From Leminorella richardii (GTDB taxonomy: Bacteria > Pseudomonadota > Gammaproteobacteria > Enterobacterales > Enterobacteriaceae), in assembly GCF_900478135.1 (NCBI RefSeq), contig NZ_LS483470.1, positions 1,794,501 through 1,858,500 of the forward strand: 64,000 nucleotides of DNA, in the 5' to 3' direction. Below are positions 27,036-36,659 of the stretch, in pieces. Within the stretch, counting starts at the first letter, position 1. The number at the start of each line of letters is the position of its first letter. Both the position numbers and the translations under genes were made by a program. The notes beneath the pieces are model-generated. The model had not been told where the DNA came from, did no database searches, and worked only from the letters and a program-made list of their open reading frames with translations.

Positions 27036-27359
27036 ATGAAGGCTATTTATGCGGGAATGACAGCGCTCTGTTTGCTGTTTAGCTCTACTTCTTGGGCGTT
27101 GACGCTTCAAGAGGCCAAAGGGCAGGGACTGGTGGGAGAAACGCTGGGCGGCTACTTGGCGCCAGTGAAAGACAGTCAGCAGGCAAAAGATTTTGCTAAT
27201 AAAATTAATCAGGCACGTTTAGAGCAGTACAAGAAAGTGGCGAAGGAAAACGGTCTTCGCGCTGACGATGTGGCCAAGATGACCGGCAAAAAGCTAGTGG
27301 ATCGCGCCCAGAGCGGTGAATACGTTAAAGGAATTAACGGTCTGTGGTTAAAAAAGTAG
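27036..27359 (+). CDS. ydbL: YdbL, DUF1318 periplasmic protein
   Basis: 107 residues (108 in E. coli) with a signal peptide MKAIYAGMTALCLLFSSTSWA. The mature domain is DUF1318: LTLQEAKGQGLVGETLGGYLAPV, a lysine-rich amphipathic helix, and GEYVKGINGLWLKK at the end. It is the third gene of ydbH-ynbE-ydbL and is thought to modulate the YdbH-YnbE assembly. It starts 8 bases after the ynbE stop with an AGGAGACGC ribosome binding site. Confidence 0.93.
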   Translation: MKAIYAGMTALCLLFSSTSWALTLQEAKGQGLVGETLGGYLAPVKDSQQAKDFANKINQARLEQYKKVAKENGLRADDVAKMTGKKLVDRAQSGEYVKGINGLWLKK

Positions 27360-27376
27360 GCTATATTTCAGAAATG

Positions 27377-27407
27377 AAAAAGCGGAGCCTGATGACTCCG
27401 CTTTTTT
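27377..27407. terminator. Terminator between ydbL and azoR
   Basis: AAAAAGCGGAG (27377-27387) pairs with CTCCGCTTTTT (27396-27406). The symmetrical A and T tracts serve both convergent genes. Confidence 0.85.
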
Positions 27408-27417
27408 ATGTTACAGA

Positions 27418-28023
27418 TTACGCTGCAACGTACTGTTCGATAAACGCTTTGGCGTCATCCTGCGCTTTTTTCGCAACATCAGGGCCGTAGGCAATACCTT
27501 CCTGATAGACGAACTCAACGTCGGTGATGCCGATAAAACCAAGGAACAGCGACAGGTAAGGTGAAACCAGATCGGTTGGGGTATCTTTGTGAATACCGCC
27601 GCGGCTGGTCAGAATATAGGCTTTCTTACCGGTAATTAAGCCTTCAGGACCTTTTTCAGTGTAGCGAAAGGTCACGCCGGCACGGGCAATCAGGTCAAAG
27701 TAGTTCTTTAACTGAGTGGAAATATTGAAGTTGTACATTGGAGCGCCGATAACGATAATATCGTTGCTCTTCAGTTCTTCAATCAGCGTGTCAGACAGCG
27801 CCATCGCGTCTTTTTGACGAGCTGACAGCTCTTGGCCTGATGGGCGCATTGCGCCGACCAGTTCACCGTCCAGAACGGGAACGGGATTTGCAGCCAGATC
27901 GCGAATGCTGATCACGTCAGAAGGGTTCTCTCTTCTCCACTGTTCGACAAAGTAATCAGCCAGAATATTTGATTGAGAGTAGTCGGCCAGAATGCTTGAT
28001 TTCAGAACTAATACATTACTCAT
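27418..28023 (-). CDS. azoR: FMN-dependent NADH:quinone oxidoreductase / azoreductase
   Basis: 201 residues, the same length as E. coli AzoR and closely similar. The flavodoxin-like fold binds FMN. Conserved parts are the N-terminal phosphate loop LKSSILADYSQSN, the PMYNFNISTQLKNYFD segment, and SRGGIHKDTPTD. It reduces quinones and azo compounds and protects against thiol stress. It is divergent from hrpA. Confidence 0.95.
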   Translation of the reverse strand: MSNVLVLKSSILADYSQSNILADYFVEQWRRENPSDVISIRDLAANPVPVLDGELVGAMRPSGQELSARQKDAMALSDTLIEELKSNDIIVIGAPMYNFNISTQLKNYFDLIARAGVTFRYTEKGPEGLITGKKAYILTSRGGIHKDTPTDLVSPYLSLFLGFIGITDVEFVYQEGIAYGPDVAKKAQDDAKAFIEQYVAA

Positions 28024-28153
28024 GATAAATCCTTGTTTATATGGTTCATCTCAATATGTGTTGTATTCTATTCATCCTGCTCCGTGGTTGATAGCATAAA
28101 TATTAGAAAGTGTTATTCATTATTTTTGAACAACAAAGCAAGCCGCGCCAGCA

Positions 28154-28183
28154 TTGACGCGAGCTGGTTTGTGGTACTATACG
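28154..28183 (+). promoter_or_regulatory. sigma-70 promoter of hrpA
   Basis: TTGACG (28154-28159), an 18-base spacer, then TATACG (28178-28183). It lies 45 bases before the chosen hrpA start and excludes the upstream in-frame start at 28154. Confidence 0.6.
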
Positions 28184-28228
28184 CGGCGCAGGAAATGTAT
28201 TCTTTTATTCAGTACAGGACAACCATTC

Positions 28229-31200
28229 GTGAAATCCCCCTTTGCCGCCTTATCTGAGCGGCTTTCCACTCTGATGCTGGTTGACAGGCAACGTCTACAG
28301 AGACGACTAGACGGTGCGCGCCGCATTCGTCAGTCTGAGAAGCTGACCGCCGCGTTTGCAGAAATTGAACGCGATATCGAACGCTGTCAGCAGCGGGTTC
28401 TTCTGCGTCAGTCAGCAAAGCCGGTTATTATCTATCCGCCTTCACTTCCGGTTAGTGAAAAGCGAGAGACGTTGCTGGACGCTATTCGCGATCATCAAGT
28501 GGTGATTATTGCGGGCGAAACGGGCTCAGGTAAAACGACGCAGATCCCTAAACTCTGTCTGGAGCTGGGAAGAGGGATTAAGGGAACTATCGGACACACG
28601 CAGCCGAGAAGACTGGCAGCGAGAACGGTAGCAAGCCGCATCGCGGAAGAGTTAAATACACCGCTGGGCGAAGCGGTAGGCTACAAGGTGCGCTTTAACG
28701 ACCGCATCGGCGACAATACGCTCGTCAAGCTGATGACTGACGGCATTTTGCTGGCGGAAATTCAGCAGGATCGCCTGCTGATGCAGTACGACACGATTAT
28801 TATTGATGAAGCGCACGAGCGCAGCCTGAACATCGACTTTATTCTCGGCTACCTGCGCCAGCTGCTGCCAAAGCGCCCGGATCTTAAAGTTATTATTACG
28901 TCGGCGACCATTGATCCTCAGCGTTTCTCTCGTCACTTTCATCAGGCGCCGATTGTCGAGGTGTCGGGAAGAACTTATCCCGTTGAAGTGCGCTATCGCC
29001 CGATTGTCGAAGGCAGCGAAGACGGTGACCGCGACCAGCAGCAGGGCATTCTGGACGCAGTTGATGAGCTGATGCATGAAGCGCCGGGAGATATTCTGGT
29101 GTTTATGAGCGGTGAACGGGAGATACGGGATACCGCAGAGGCGCTAAATCGACAAAATCTGCCCCATACAGAGGTTTTACCGCTTTACGCTAGACTATCT
29201 AACGCTGAACAGAACCGAGTGTTTCAATCACACACCGGGCGGCGTATTGTGCTGGCGACCAACGTGGCCGAAACGTCATTGACCGTGCCGGGCATTAAGT
29301 ACGTTATCGACCCTGGAACCGCGCGCATCAGTCGCTATAGCGTAAGAACCAAGGTGCAGCGGCTGCCCATCGAACCGATTTCCCAAGCTTCCGCCAATCA
29401 GCGAAAAGGGCGCTGCGGTCGCGTATCGGACGGCGTCTGTATTCGGCTCTATTCCGAGCAGGACTTTTTGTCCCGCGATGAGTTCACCGATCCGGAAATT
29501 CTGCGCACTAATCTGGCGTCAGTTATTCTGCAAATGACCGCTATCGGACTTGGTGACATTGCCGCGTTTCCGTTTGTCGAAGCGCCAGACAAACGCAATA
29601 TTCAAGACGGCGTTCGCCTGTTGGAAGAGCTTGGCGCCATTGAGTCTTTTGAGGAGGGTAAAAGCCGTTTGACGCCTATTGGTCGCCAGCTGGCTCAATT
29701 GCCTATCGATCCGCGTCTGGCGCGAATGGTGATTGAAGGGCAAAAGAACGGCTGCGTGCGCGAGATGATGATCGTTACTTCCGCGCTGTCGATTCAAGAT
29801 CCCCGAGAGCGGCCGCTCGAAAAGCAGCAGGCGTCTGATGAGAAGCACCGCCGATTCAGCGATAAAGACTCTGACTTTATCGCCTTTGTTAATCTGTGGC
29901 ACTACCTTGCAGAGCAGCAAAAGGCGCTTTCATCGTCTCAGTTTCGCAGGCTGTGTAAAACAGACTACTTAAACTACCTGCGTGTGAGAGAGTGGCAGGA
30001 TGTTTATACTCAGCTGCGTCAGGTGGTGAAAGAGCTGGGTTTACCGGTAAACAGTACACCGGCTGAATATCGGGAGATTCATACCGCGCTGCTGTCTGGC
30101 CTGCTGTCGCACATTGGTCAAAAGGACGTAGAAAAGCAGGAGTTTACCGGCGCTCGCAACGCTCGATTTGCCATTTTTCCAGGCTCAGGGCTGTTTAAAA
30201 AACCGCCCAAGTGGGTCATGGTTTCTGAACTGGTGGAAACCAGCCGGCTTTGGGGGAGAACAGCGGCGCGTATTGACGCTGAATGGGTCGAACCCCTAGC
30301 CCAGCATTTGATTAAGCGTTCCTATAGCGATCCTCACTGGGAAAAGGCTCAGGGCGCGGTGATGGCCAGTGAAAAGGTTACGCTATACGGCCTACCGATT
30401 GTCGCCGAGCGTAAGGTTAACTACGGCAGTATCGATCCGGTCGTCAGCCGAGAACTGTTTATTCGGCACGCGCTGGTAGACGGCGACTGGCAGAGCCGAC
30501 ACGCGTTCTTTCAGGCAAACCGCAGGCTGATCTCTGAGGTTGAAGAGTTAGAGAACAAGTCTCGTCGCAGAGACATTCTGGTTGATGATGAGACGCTGTT
30601 TCACTTTTATGAGCAGCGTATCGGCCAAGAGGTGGTTTCAGGCCGCCACTTTGACAGCTGGTGGCGCAAGGCGTCTCGCGAGCAGCCGGATTTACTGAAT
30701 TTTGAAAAGTCGATGCTGATCAAGGACGGTTCTGGCAACGTCAGTGCCCTCGATTACCCTAATAGCTGGCATCAGGGCAATTTGCGCCTGCGGGTGACTT
30801 ATCAGTTTGAACCCGGTGCCAATGCAGACGGCGTAACCGTTCATATTCCATTGCCGGTTCTGAATCAGGTTCAGGAAGAGGGCTTTGACTGGCAAATCCC
30901 TGGCTTACGGCGAGACCTGGTGATTGCACTGATTAAGTCATTGCCTAAGCCCATTAGGCGAAACTTTGTACCTGCACCTAACTATGCAGAAGCCTTTCTG
31001 GCTCGAACAGCGCCACTGGAGAACAGCCTGCTGGACTCTCTGGAGCGGGAACTTCGCCTGATGACAGGGGTGACGGTGTCACGTGAAGAGTGGCAGTGGG
31101 ATCAGGTACCCGATCATCTAAAAGTCACTTTTCGCGTTGTTGATGACAAAAATAAGCTTCTTGCCGAAGGTAAAGTGCTGGATGAGTTAAAGCAGAAGCT

Positions 31201-32116
31201 TAAGGCTAAAGTACAGCAGACGCTTTCCACTGTTGCTGACGATGGCATCGAGCAAAGCGGCCTGCATCTTTGGTCTTTCGGAACGCTGCCGGAGCGCTTT
31301 GAGCAAAAACGGGGCGGCTATTCGGTCAAAGCCTATCCCGCGCTGACGGACGAGAAAGACAGCGTTGGCATTCGCCTGTTTGAAACAGAAGAGCAGCAGC
31401 AGTCAGCAATGTGGTTGGGTACGCGGCGTCTGTTACTGCTAAATATTCCTTCACCGATTAAGTATCTGCATGAAAAGCTGCCGAATAAGGCTAAGCTGGG
31501 GCTTTACTTTAACCCGTTTGGTAAAGTGCTGGATCTGATTGATGACTGTATTGACTGTGGTATAGACAGGCTTATTGCTCAGTACGGTGGCCCGGTATGG
31601 AATGAAGAGGGTTTCGAAGCGCTTAAAGAGCAGGTTCGCGCTGAGCTAAACGACAGCGTTGTGGAAATCGCCAAGCAGGTTGAGCAAATCCTGACGACGG
31701 CTCACAGCATTAATAAACGCCTGAAAGGGCGCGTTGACGTGTCGCTTGCGCTGGCTCTGTCGGACATCAAGTCACAGATGAGCGGGCTGATTTATCGAGG
31801 ATTTGTCAGCCATAGCGGCTGGAAGCGCCTGCCTGATATTTTGCGCTATCTGCAAGCGATTGAACGCCGTATGGAGAAGCTGTCACTCGATCCGCACAGG
31901 GACAGGGCGCAGATGCTTCGGGTAGAAAGCGTTCAGCAGCAGTATCAGGCGCTGTTGAACAAGATCCCCGGCCATAGGGCGCCACCGGCTGAGGTTGCCG
32001 AAATCCGCTGGATGATTGAAGAGCTGAGAGTAAGCTATTTTGCTCAACAGTTGGGCACCCCGTATCCCGTATCTGACAAGCGAATAGCGCAGGCTATTGA
32101 ACAGGTGACAATGTAA
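28229..32116 (+). CDS. hrpA: ATP-dependent RNA helicase HrpA
   Basis: A DEAH-box RNA helicase of 1295 residues (1300 in E. coli), which rescues stalled ribosomes. The two RecA-like domains contain the Walker A IIAGETGSGKTTQIPK, the DEAH motif IIIDEAHERSLNIDF, motif III ITSATIDPQRFSRHF and motif VI QRKGRCGRVSDG. The HA2, OB-fold and the long DUF3418 C-terminal region follow. I start it at GTG 28229 because the upstream in-frame codons overlap the -35 and -10 elements; AGGAC lies at suitable distance. It ends with the conserved LGTPYPVSDKRIAQAIEQV. Confidence 0.96.
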   Translation: MKSPFAALSERLSTLMLVDRQRLQRRLDGARRIRQSEKLTAAFAEIERDIERCQQRVLLRQSAKPVIIYPPSLPVSEKRETLLDAIRDHQVVIIAGETGSGKTTQIPKLCLELGRGIKGTIGHTQPRRLAARTVASRIAEELNTPLGEAVGYKVRFNDRIGDNTLVKLMTDGILLAEIQQDRLLMQYDTIIIDEAHERSLNIDFILGYLRQLLPKRPDLKVIITSATIDPQRFSRHFHQAPIVEVSGRTYPVEVRYRPIVEGSEDGDRDQQQGILDAVDELMHEAPGDILVFMSGEREIRDTAEALNRQNLPHTEVLPLYARLSNAEQNRVFQSHTGRRIVLATNVAETSLTVPGIKYVIDPGTARISRYSVRTKVQRLPIEPISQASANQRKGRCGRVSDGVCIRLYSEQDFLSRDEFTDPEILRTNLASVILQMTAIGLGDIAAFPFVEAPDKRNIQDGVRLLEELGAIESFEEGKSRLTPIGRQLAQLPIDPRLARMVIEGQKNGCVREMMIVTSALSIQDPRERPLEKQQASDEKHRRFSDKDSDFIAFVNLWHYLAEQQKALSSSQFRRLCKTDYLNYLRVREWQDVYTQLRQVVKELGLPVNSTPAEYREIHTALLSGLLSHIGQKDVEKQEFTGARNARFAIFPGSGLFKKPPKWVMVSELVETSRLWGRTAARIDAEWVEPLAQHLIKRSYSDPHWEKAQGAVMASEKVTLYGLPIVAERKVNYGSIDPVVSRELFIRHALVDGDWQSRHAFFQANRRLISEVEELENKSRRRDILVDDETLFHFYEQRIGQEVVSGRHFDSWWRKASREQPDLLNFEKSMLIKDGSGNVSALDYPNSWHQGNLRLRVTYQFEPGANADGVTVHIPLPVLNQVQEEGFDWQIPGLRRDLVIALIKSLPKPIRRNFVPAPNYAEAFLARTAPLENSLLDSLERELRLMTGVTVSREEWQWDQVPDHLKVTFRVVDDKNKLLAEGKVLDELKQKLKAKVQQTLSTVADDGIEQSGLHLWSFGTLPERFEQKRGGYSVKAYPALTDEKDSVGIRLFETEEQQQSAMWLGTRRLLLLNIPSPIKYLHEKLPNKAKLGLYFNPFGKVLDLIDDCIDCGIDRLIAQYGGPVWNEEGFEALKEQVRAELNDSVVEIAKQVEQILTTAHSINKRLKGRVDVSLALALSDIKSQMSGLIYRGFVSHSGWKRLPDILRYLQAIERRMEKLSLDPHRDRAQMLRVESVQQQYQALLNKIPGHRAPPAEVAEIRWMIEELRVSYFAQQLGTPYPVSDKRIAQAIEQVTM

Positions 32117-32163
32117 CTTATAGCGTTTGTCATAGAACGCTTGCTTATAGAGTCAAAGAGAAT

Positions 32164-32194
32164 AAAAAAGGCCGCTAAATCAGCGGCCTTTTTT
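32164..32194. terminator. Bidirectional terminator between hrpA and ydgH
   Basis: A perfect 13-base stem (32164-32176 with 32182-32194) with six A and six T residues at its ends. It serves both convergent genes. Confidence 0.9.
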
Positions 32195-32209
32195 ACGTTT
32201 AGAGGGGGA

Positions 32210-33166
32210 TTACTTAAAGATATCCGCAGAGACGGTAACAACGCCGCCCTGTTTTTCCCACTGGCGAGTAATGTGGTAGTACTTGCCGCCTTTGGCTGCT
32301 GTACGCTTGGCGATTTGCTCTGACATGTCTACCGAGTTGCTAAAGTTATCGGTGATAGTGACAGAGTCAAACGGCGTCATTTTGGCCGCCGTCGCGTTAT
32401 TCAGCTCTTCAATCTTTGTTCCGTCACGTAGGGTAATGGTGTAGCGAGAACCTTCAGTGCTGGTCTGAGTTTCAAAGAAGCGGCCTACGTCTGAACTAAA
32501 CGAGGTAGAGGACGCTACGTTTGGAATTTCTACGTCTTTAGCCGCTTCGCCGCCGGCAGCAAGCGCTGCGCGACCTGCATCAGAATCAGCCGGAATTGGG
32601 TTATCCTGCACCTGAAGCTTTCTCACTGGTGCATCTTTCTTATAGACGTAAGCCGTGATGTACTGGTTTGCACCGCGGTTAGCGTCGATTTGGCGTACGA
32701 TATAGAACGAGTAGGCGCCTTTTGCTTTTGCTTCTTTGGTAATTTCGTTATTGACGTCTTCTTGAAGCGGGAAGTAACCGCGAATTGACACGGTATCAAA
32801 CGGCTGCAGCTTAATAGCTTCTTCTTTCGGCAGTTCGCGAACGCCGTTGAAAACGCGATATTCCGTCTCTTTAGTGGTTGCTGCCGCATCGGCACTGTAA
32901 AGGTCTACAATGACGCGCCAGTTGCCGCCTTCAGAGTTTTGATCGCTAATGTCGCGAACGTAGAAAGAGGCGGCACCAAGGCGATCTGCGCGCTTTGAAG
33001 CGGCCTGATTGGCTTCAAAAATGCTGCTGTAGTGGCCTGAAAAGGTGATTCTATCGAAAGGAACTAGTTGGTCAGCTTTTTCAGGGGTTAACTCTTGTGC
33101 TGCAAATGCAGAAAAAGCCATTCCGGAAAGTAGAGCTGCGGTCGTTAGCGTTGTTTTCAGCTTCAT
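32210..33166 (-). CDS. ydgH: YdgH, periplasmic protein with three DUF1471 (YhcN-type) domains
   Basis: 318 residues (314 in E. coli) with a signal peptide MKLKTTLTTAALLSGMAFSAFA. Three related DUF1471 units are visible, each with a pattern of a start like PFDxxxxxGxF/Y, an AxxRAxxxGAxxFYV-type helix-strand, and a terminal VxxDxY/F strand: about 33-100, 115-175 and 258-318. The repeats are SIRGYFPLQEDVN and SVTITDNFSNSVDMSEQIAKR for the second and third. The function is unsettled; E. coli YdgH has been linked to envelope stress and biofilm. It lies divergent from pntA, as in E. coli. Confidence 0.92.
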   Translation of the reverse strand: MKLKTTLTTAALLSGMAFSAFAAQELTPEKADQLVPFDRITFSGHYSSIFEANQAASKRADRLGAASFYVRDISDQNSEGGNWRVIVDLYSADAAATTKETEYRVFNGVRELPKEEAIKLQPFDTVSIRGYFPLQEDVNNEITKEAKAKGAYSFYIVRQIDANRGANQYITAYVYKKDAPVRKLQVQDNPIPADSDAGRAALAAGGEAAKDVEIPNVASSTSFSSDVGRFFETQTSTEGSRYTITLRDGTKIEELNNATAAKMTPFDSVTITDNFSNSVDMSEQIAKRTAAKGGKYYHITRQWEKQGGVVTVSADIFK

Positions 33167-33628
33167 AAAGGATCCTTCACGCCTTACTTTTCTATTAACG
33201 TCGTTAAATTTTGCTACCGCTAAGGGTAAGCGATTATGTCATGGATTGACAGGGGATGCGTTAGCATTTTTTATTATCTTCACACAGAACGCACCTGTCT
33301 GGGTTTTTTGTGCCAACAGTAAGATTGTTGTTGAGTTCGTCGTTCGGTTAAAAAAACGGCAATGGATCCAATTTCTATAACAAGTTGATAAAAAAAGGTG
33401 AGAATAATGTCGGAGACTATGGATCGCAGAGTATATTTTCAGTAGGTTATAGGCTGCTGAATTGACCGGAATAGACTATAAATTTTACGGACATTCTGCT
33501 TTTCGTGTGCTCGGCTCAGCACGTTAGAACATTCAGATATTCCCTCACTCCTTTAACGTCTCTTTTGGGCGAACGGAGAAAGGGCATAGCAAACGCTTAT
33601 CATCCACGACTGATGAAAAGGGAAAAAT
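33167..33628. other. Intergenic region between ydgH and pntA
   Basis: 462 bases holding both promoters. A 12-codon open frame with a strong GGTGAG ribosome binding site sits at 33407-33445 and could be a leader peptide (see findings). I see no clear consensus promoter pair and no terminator in this stretch. Confidence 0.5.
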
Positions 33629-35158
33629 ATGCAAATTGGTGTACCAAGAGAGCGGTTGGCCAATGAAGCCCGAGTGGCTGCAACACCGAAAACGGTAGAG
33701 CAGCTGATCAAACTTGGGTTCTCAGTGGCCATAGAACAAGGCGCGGGCAAGCTCGCAAGCTTTGATGACTCCGCGTATGAGGCCGCTGCCGCAACCATCG
33801 TTTCGCCAGATGACGTCTGGGCGTCAGACATTATTCTGAAAGTGAACGCGCCAAATGAGAGCGAAGTGGAACTGCTTAGGGAGGGCACGACGCTGGTCAG
33901 CTTTATTTGGCCTGCGCAAAACCCTGAACTGATGCAGAAGCTGGCGGACAAGAACGTCACCGTCATGGCGATGGACTCTGTTCCCCGCATTTCGCGCGCT
34001 CAGTCTATGGATGCCCTGAGCTCCATGGCTAACATTGCAGGCTATCGCGCTATTGTTGAAGCGGCTCACGAGTTTGGCCGCTTTTTTACTGGCCAAATTA
34101 CCGCTGCCGGTAAAGTGCCTCCCGCGAAGGTCATGGTGATCGGCGCTGGCGTTGCCGGCCTGGCAGCCATTGGCGCAGCTGGCAGCCTTGGCGCTATCGT
34201 TCGCGCATTTGATACCCGCCCTGAAGTTAAAGAGCAGGTTCAAAGCATGGGTGCCGAATTCCTTGAGCTGGACTTCGAAGAAGAAGCCGGCAGCGGGGAT
34301 GGCTATGCCAAAGTGATGTCTGAGGCCTTTATCAAGGCGGAGATGGAGCTTTTTGCCAATCAGGCGAAAGAGGTCGACATCATTGTGACCACTGCGCTTA
34401 TTCCCGGCAAACCAGCACCGAAGCTCATCACTGAAGAGATGGTCGCTTCTATGAAGCCGGGCAGCGTTATTGTTGACCTTGCGGCTCAAAACGGCGGTAA
34501 CTGTGCGCTGACGCAGGCTGATAAAGTGGTTGAAACGGAAAACGGCGTGAAGATTATCGGCTATACCGATCTGCCTAGCCGTTTACCGACCCAGTCTTCT
34601 CAGCTTTACGGCACCAACCTGCTGAACCTGTTGAAGCTGCTGTGCAAAGAGAAAGACGGCACGCTGGACGTCAACTTTGAAGACGACGTGATCCGCGGTG
34701 TGACTGTTATCAAAACCGGCGAAATTACCTGGCCGGCTCCGCCGATTAAAGTATCGGCTCAACCGCAAAAGCCTAAGGCGCAAGAGCCTGTTGCCGCAGC
34801 TGTTGAGAAAAAAGCGTCGCCAGTGAAGAAACTGGTGATTCTGGCGCTGGCAATCGTGCTGTTTGGCTGGCTGGCCAGCGTTTCTCCGGCTTCTTTCCTG
34901 TCTCACTTTACCGTCTTTGCGCTATCCTGCGTGGTCGGCTATTACGTGGTATGGAACGTCAGCCATGCGCTGCATACGCCTCTGATGTCAGTGACTAACG
35001 CCATCTCCGGCATTATTGTCGTGGGCGCGCTGCTGCAGATTGGCCACGGGGGATGGGTGACACTCTTCTCCTTTATTGCGGTGTTGATCGCCAGTATTAA
35101 TATTTTCGGCGGCTTTACTGTTACCCAGCGCATGCTGAAAATGTTCCGGAAGAACTAA
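33629..35158 (+). CDS. pntA: NAD(P) transhydrogenase subunit alpha
   Basis: 509 residues (510 in E. coli). With PntB it couples proton entry to hydride transfer from NADH to NADP+. Domain I (1 to about 380) binds NAD(H): MQIGVPRERLANEARVAATP, and the Rossmann motif VIGAGVAGLAAIGAAGSLGA. A variable linker rich in Ala, Pro and Lys follows. Four membrane helices are in the C-terminal 110 residues. pntB begins 14 bases after the stop, with GAGGAG ahead of it. Confidence 0.97.
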   Translation: MQIGVPRERLANEARVAATPKTVEQLIKLGFSVAIEQGAGKLASFDDSAYEAAAATIVSPDDVWASDIILKVNAPNESEVELLREGTTLVSFIWPAQNPELMQKLADKNVTVMAMDSVPRISRAQSMDALSSMANIAGYRAIVEAAHEFGRFFTGQITAAGKVPPAKVMVIGAGVAGLAAIGAAGSLGAIVRAFDTRPEVKEQVQSMGAEFLELDFEEEAGSGDGYAKVMSEAFIKAEMELFANQAKEVDIIVTTALIPGKPAPKLITEEMVASMKPGSVIVDLAAQNGGNCALTQADKVVETENGVKIIGYTDLPSRLPTQSSQLYGTNLLNLLKLLCKEKDGTLDVNFEDDVIRGVTVIKTGEITWPAPPIKVSAQPQKPKAQEPVAAAVEKKASPVKKLVILALAIVLFGWLASVSPASFLSHFTVFALSCVVGYYVVWNVSHALHTPLMSVTNAISGIIVVGALLQIGHGGWVTLFSFIAVLIASINIFGGFTVTQRMLKMFRKN

Positions 35159-35172
35159 GAGGAGTAGCAAAT

Positions 35173-36579
35173 ATGTCTGGAGGATTAGTTACAGCCGCAT
35201 ATATTGTTGCTGCCATTCTCTTTATTTTCAGCCTTGCCGGTCTGTCTAAACACGAGACGTCCAAGCAGGGAAACACGTTCGGCGTTGTCGGTATGGCTAT
35301 CGCCCTGATTGCCACCATCTTTGGTCCTTACTCTAGCAATGTGGGTTGGATCCTGACGGCAATGGTGATTGGTGGGGCTATCGGTATCTATCTGGCTAAA
35401 AAGGTCGAAATGACCGAAATGCCTGAGCTGGTTGCTATCCTGCACAGCTTTGTTGGTCTGGCGGCGGTACTGGTTGGCTTTAACAGCTATATCGTTGGTC
35501 CACACCTAGAAGGCGTTAGCCCAGAAGAACTGCAGGTTGTGCTTAACATTCACCACGTAGAGGTGTTCCTTGGCATCTTTATCGGTGCGGTGACCTTTAC
35601 CGGTTCAGTTGTAGCATTTGGCAAACTGCGCGGTACGATTTCATCCAAGCCTCTGATGCTGCCTCACCGCCACAAGCTGAATCTAGCGGCGATCGTAGTG
35701 TCATTCCTGCTTATGCTGATGTTCGTCAATAGTGAAAGCGTCGGCGTGCAGGTCTTCGCCATGCTGATCATGACGGTTATCGCACTGGCTTTTGGCTGGC
35801 ACCTGGTGGCTTCTATCGGTGGTGCAGATATGCCGGTTGTGGTGTCCATGCTGAACTCCTACTCCGGTTGGGCCGCGGCGGCTGCAGGTTTCATGCTGAG
35901 CAACGACCTGCTGATCGTCACCGGTGCGCTGGTTGGTTCTTCCGGTGCTATCCTGTCTTACATCATGTGTAAAGCCATGAACCGCTCCTTCATTAGCGTT
36001 ATTGCGGGCGGCTTCGGTACTGACGGTTCTTCAACCGGCAGTGACGAGGAGATGGGCGAACACCGTGAAACGACAGCAGAAGAAGTTGCCGAGCTGCTTA
36101 AAAGCTCCAGCTCTGTCATCATCACGCCGGGATACGGTATGGCGGTGGCTCAGGCACAGTACCCAGTAGCGGAAATTACCGCTAAGCTGCGCGAGAAGGG
36201 CATTAAGGTGCGCTTTGGTATTCACCCTGTTGCGGGGCGCTTACCGGGCCACATGAACGTTCTACTAGCGGAAGCCAAAGTGCCTTATGACGTGGTGCTG
36301 GAAATGGACGAGATCAACGAAGACTTCCCTGAAACCGACACCGTTCTGGTTATCGGCGCTAACGATACCGTTAACCCGGCCGCGCTGGAAGATCCGCGCA
36401 GCCCGATTGCCGGTATGCCAGTGCTGGAAGTGTGGAAGGCGCAAAACGTTATCGTGTTTAAGCGCTCAATGAATACCGGCTACGCTGGCGTTCAAAACCC
36501 GCTGTTCTTCAAGGAAAATACCCAAATGCTGTTTGGGGATGCCAAAGAAAGCGTCGATAATATTCTGCGCGCGCTGTAA
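35173..36579 (+). CDS. pntB: NAD(P) transhydrogenase subunit beta
   Basis: 468 residues (462 in E. coli). The first 260 contain about nine membrane helices forming the proton channel, with the His of LNIHHVEVFLGIFIGAVTFTGS. The C-terminal domain III binds NADP(H): ITPGYGMAVAQAQYPVAEIT, GIHPVAGRLPGHMNVLLAEA and VIGANDTVNPAA. The six extra residues are in the loop HLEGVSPEELQVVLNIHH, which differs from E. coli. A strong terminator follows. Confidence 0.97.
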   Translation: MSGGLVTAAYIVAAILFIFSLAGLSKHETSKQGNTFGVVGMAIALIATIFGPYSSNVGWILTAMVIGGAIGIYLAKKVEMTEMPELVAILHSFVGLAAVLVGFNSYIVGPHLEGVSPEELQVVLNIHHVEVFLGIFIGAVTFTGSVVAFGKLRGTISSKPLMLPHRHKLNLAAIVVSFLLMLMFVNSESVGVQVFAMLIMTVIALAFGWHLVASIGGADMPVVVSMLNSYSGWAAAAAGFMLSNDLLIVTGALVGSSGAILSYIMCKAMNRSFISVIAGGFGTDGSSTGSDEEMGEHRETTAEEVAELLKSSSSVIITPGYGMAVAQAQYPVAEITAKLREKGIKVRFGIHPVAGRLPGHMNVLLAEAKVPYDVVLEMDEINEDFPETDTVLVIGANDTVNPAALEDPRSPIAGMPVLEVWKAQNVIVFKRSMNTGYAGVQNPLFFKENTQMLFGDAKESVDNILRAL

Positions 36580-36601
36580 GCGTACAGAACTGTGAAAACC
36601 A

Positions 36602-36630
36602 AAGGGCCGCAATTGCGGCCCTTGTTTTTT
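36602..36630 (+). terminator. Terminator of pntAB
   Basis: AAGGGCCGCAA/TTGCGGCCCTT is a perfect 22-base palindrome (36602-36623), followed by GTTTTTTT. It may also act on the convergent uspE transcript. Confidence 0.85.
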
Positions 36631-36659
36631 TATGCGGTTAGTTTGGGTGTAACGAACAA

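Noticed and set aside
28154..28228. Upstream start of hrpA at 28154
   Set aside because: It lies on the -35 element; GTG at 28229 gives E. coli length and a ribosome binding site.
33824..34489. A 221-codon open frame on the minus strand inside pntA
   Set aside because: It overlaps the conserved NAD-binding domain of pntA on the other strand and shows no domain of its own.
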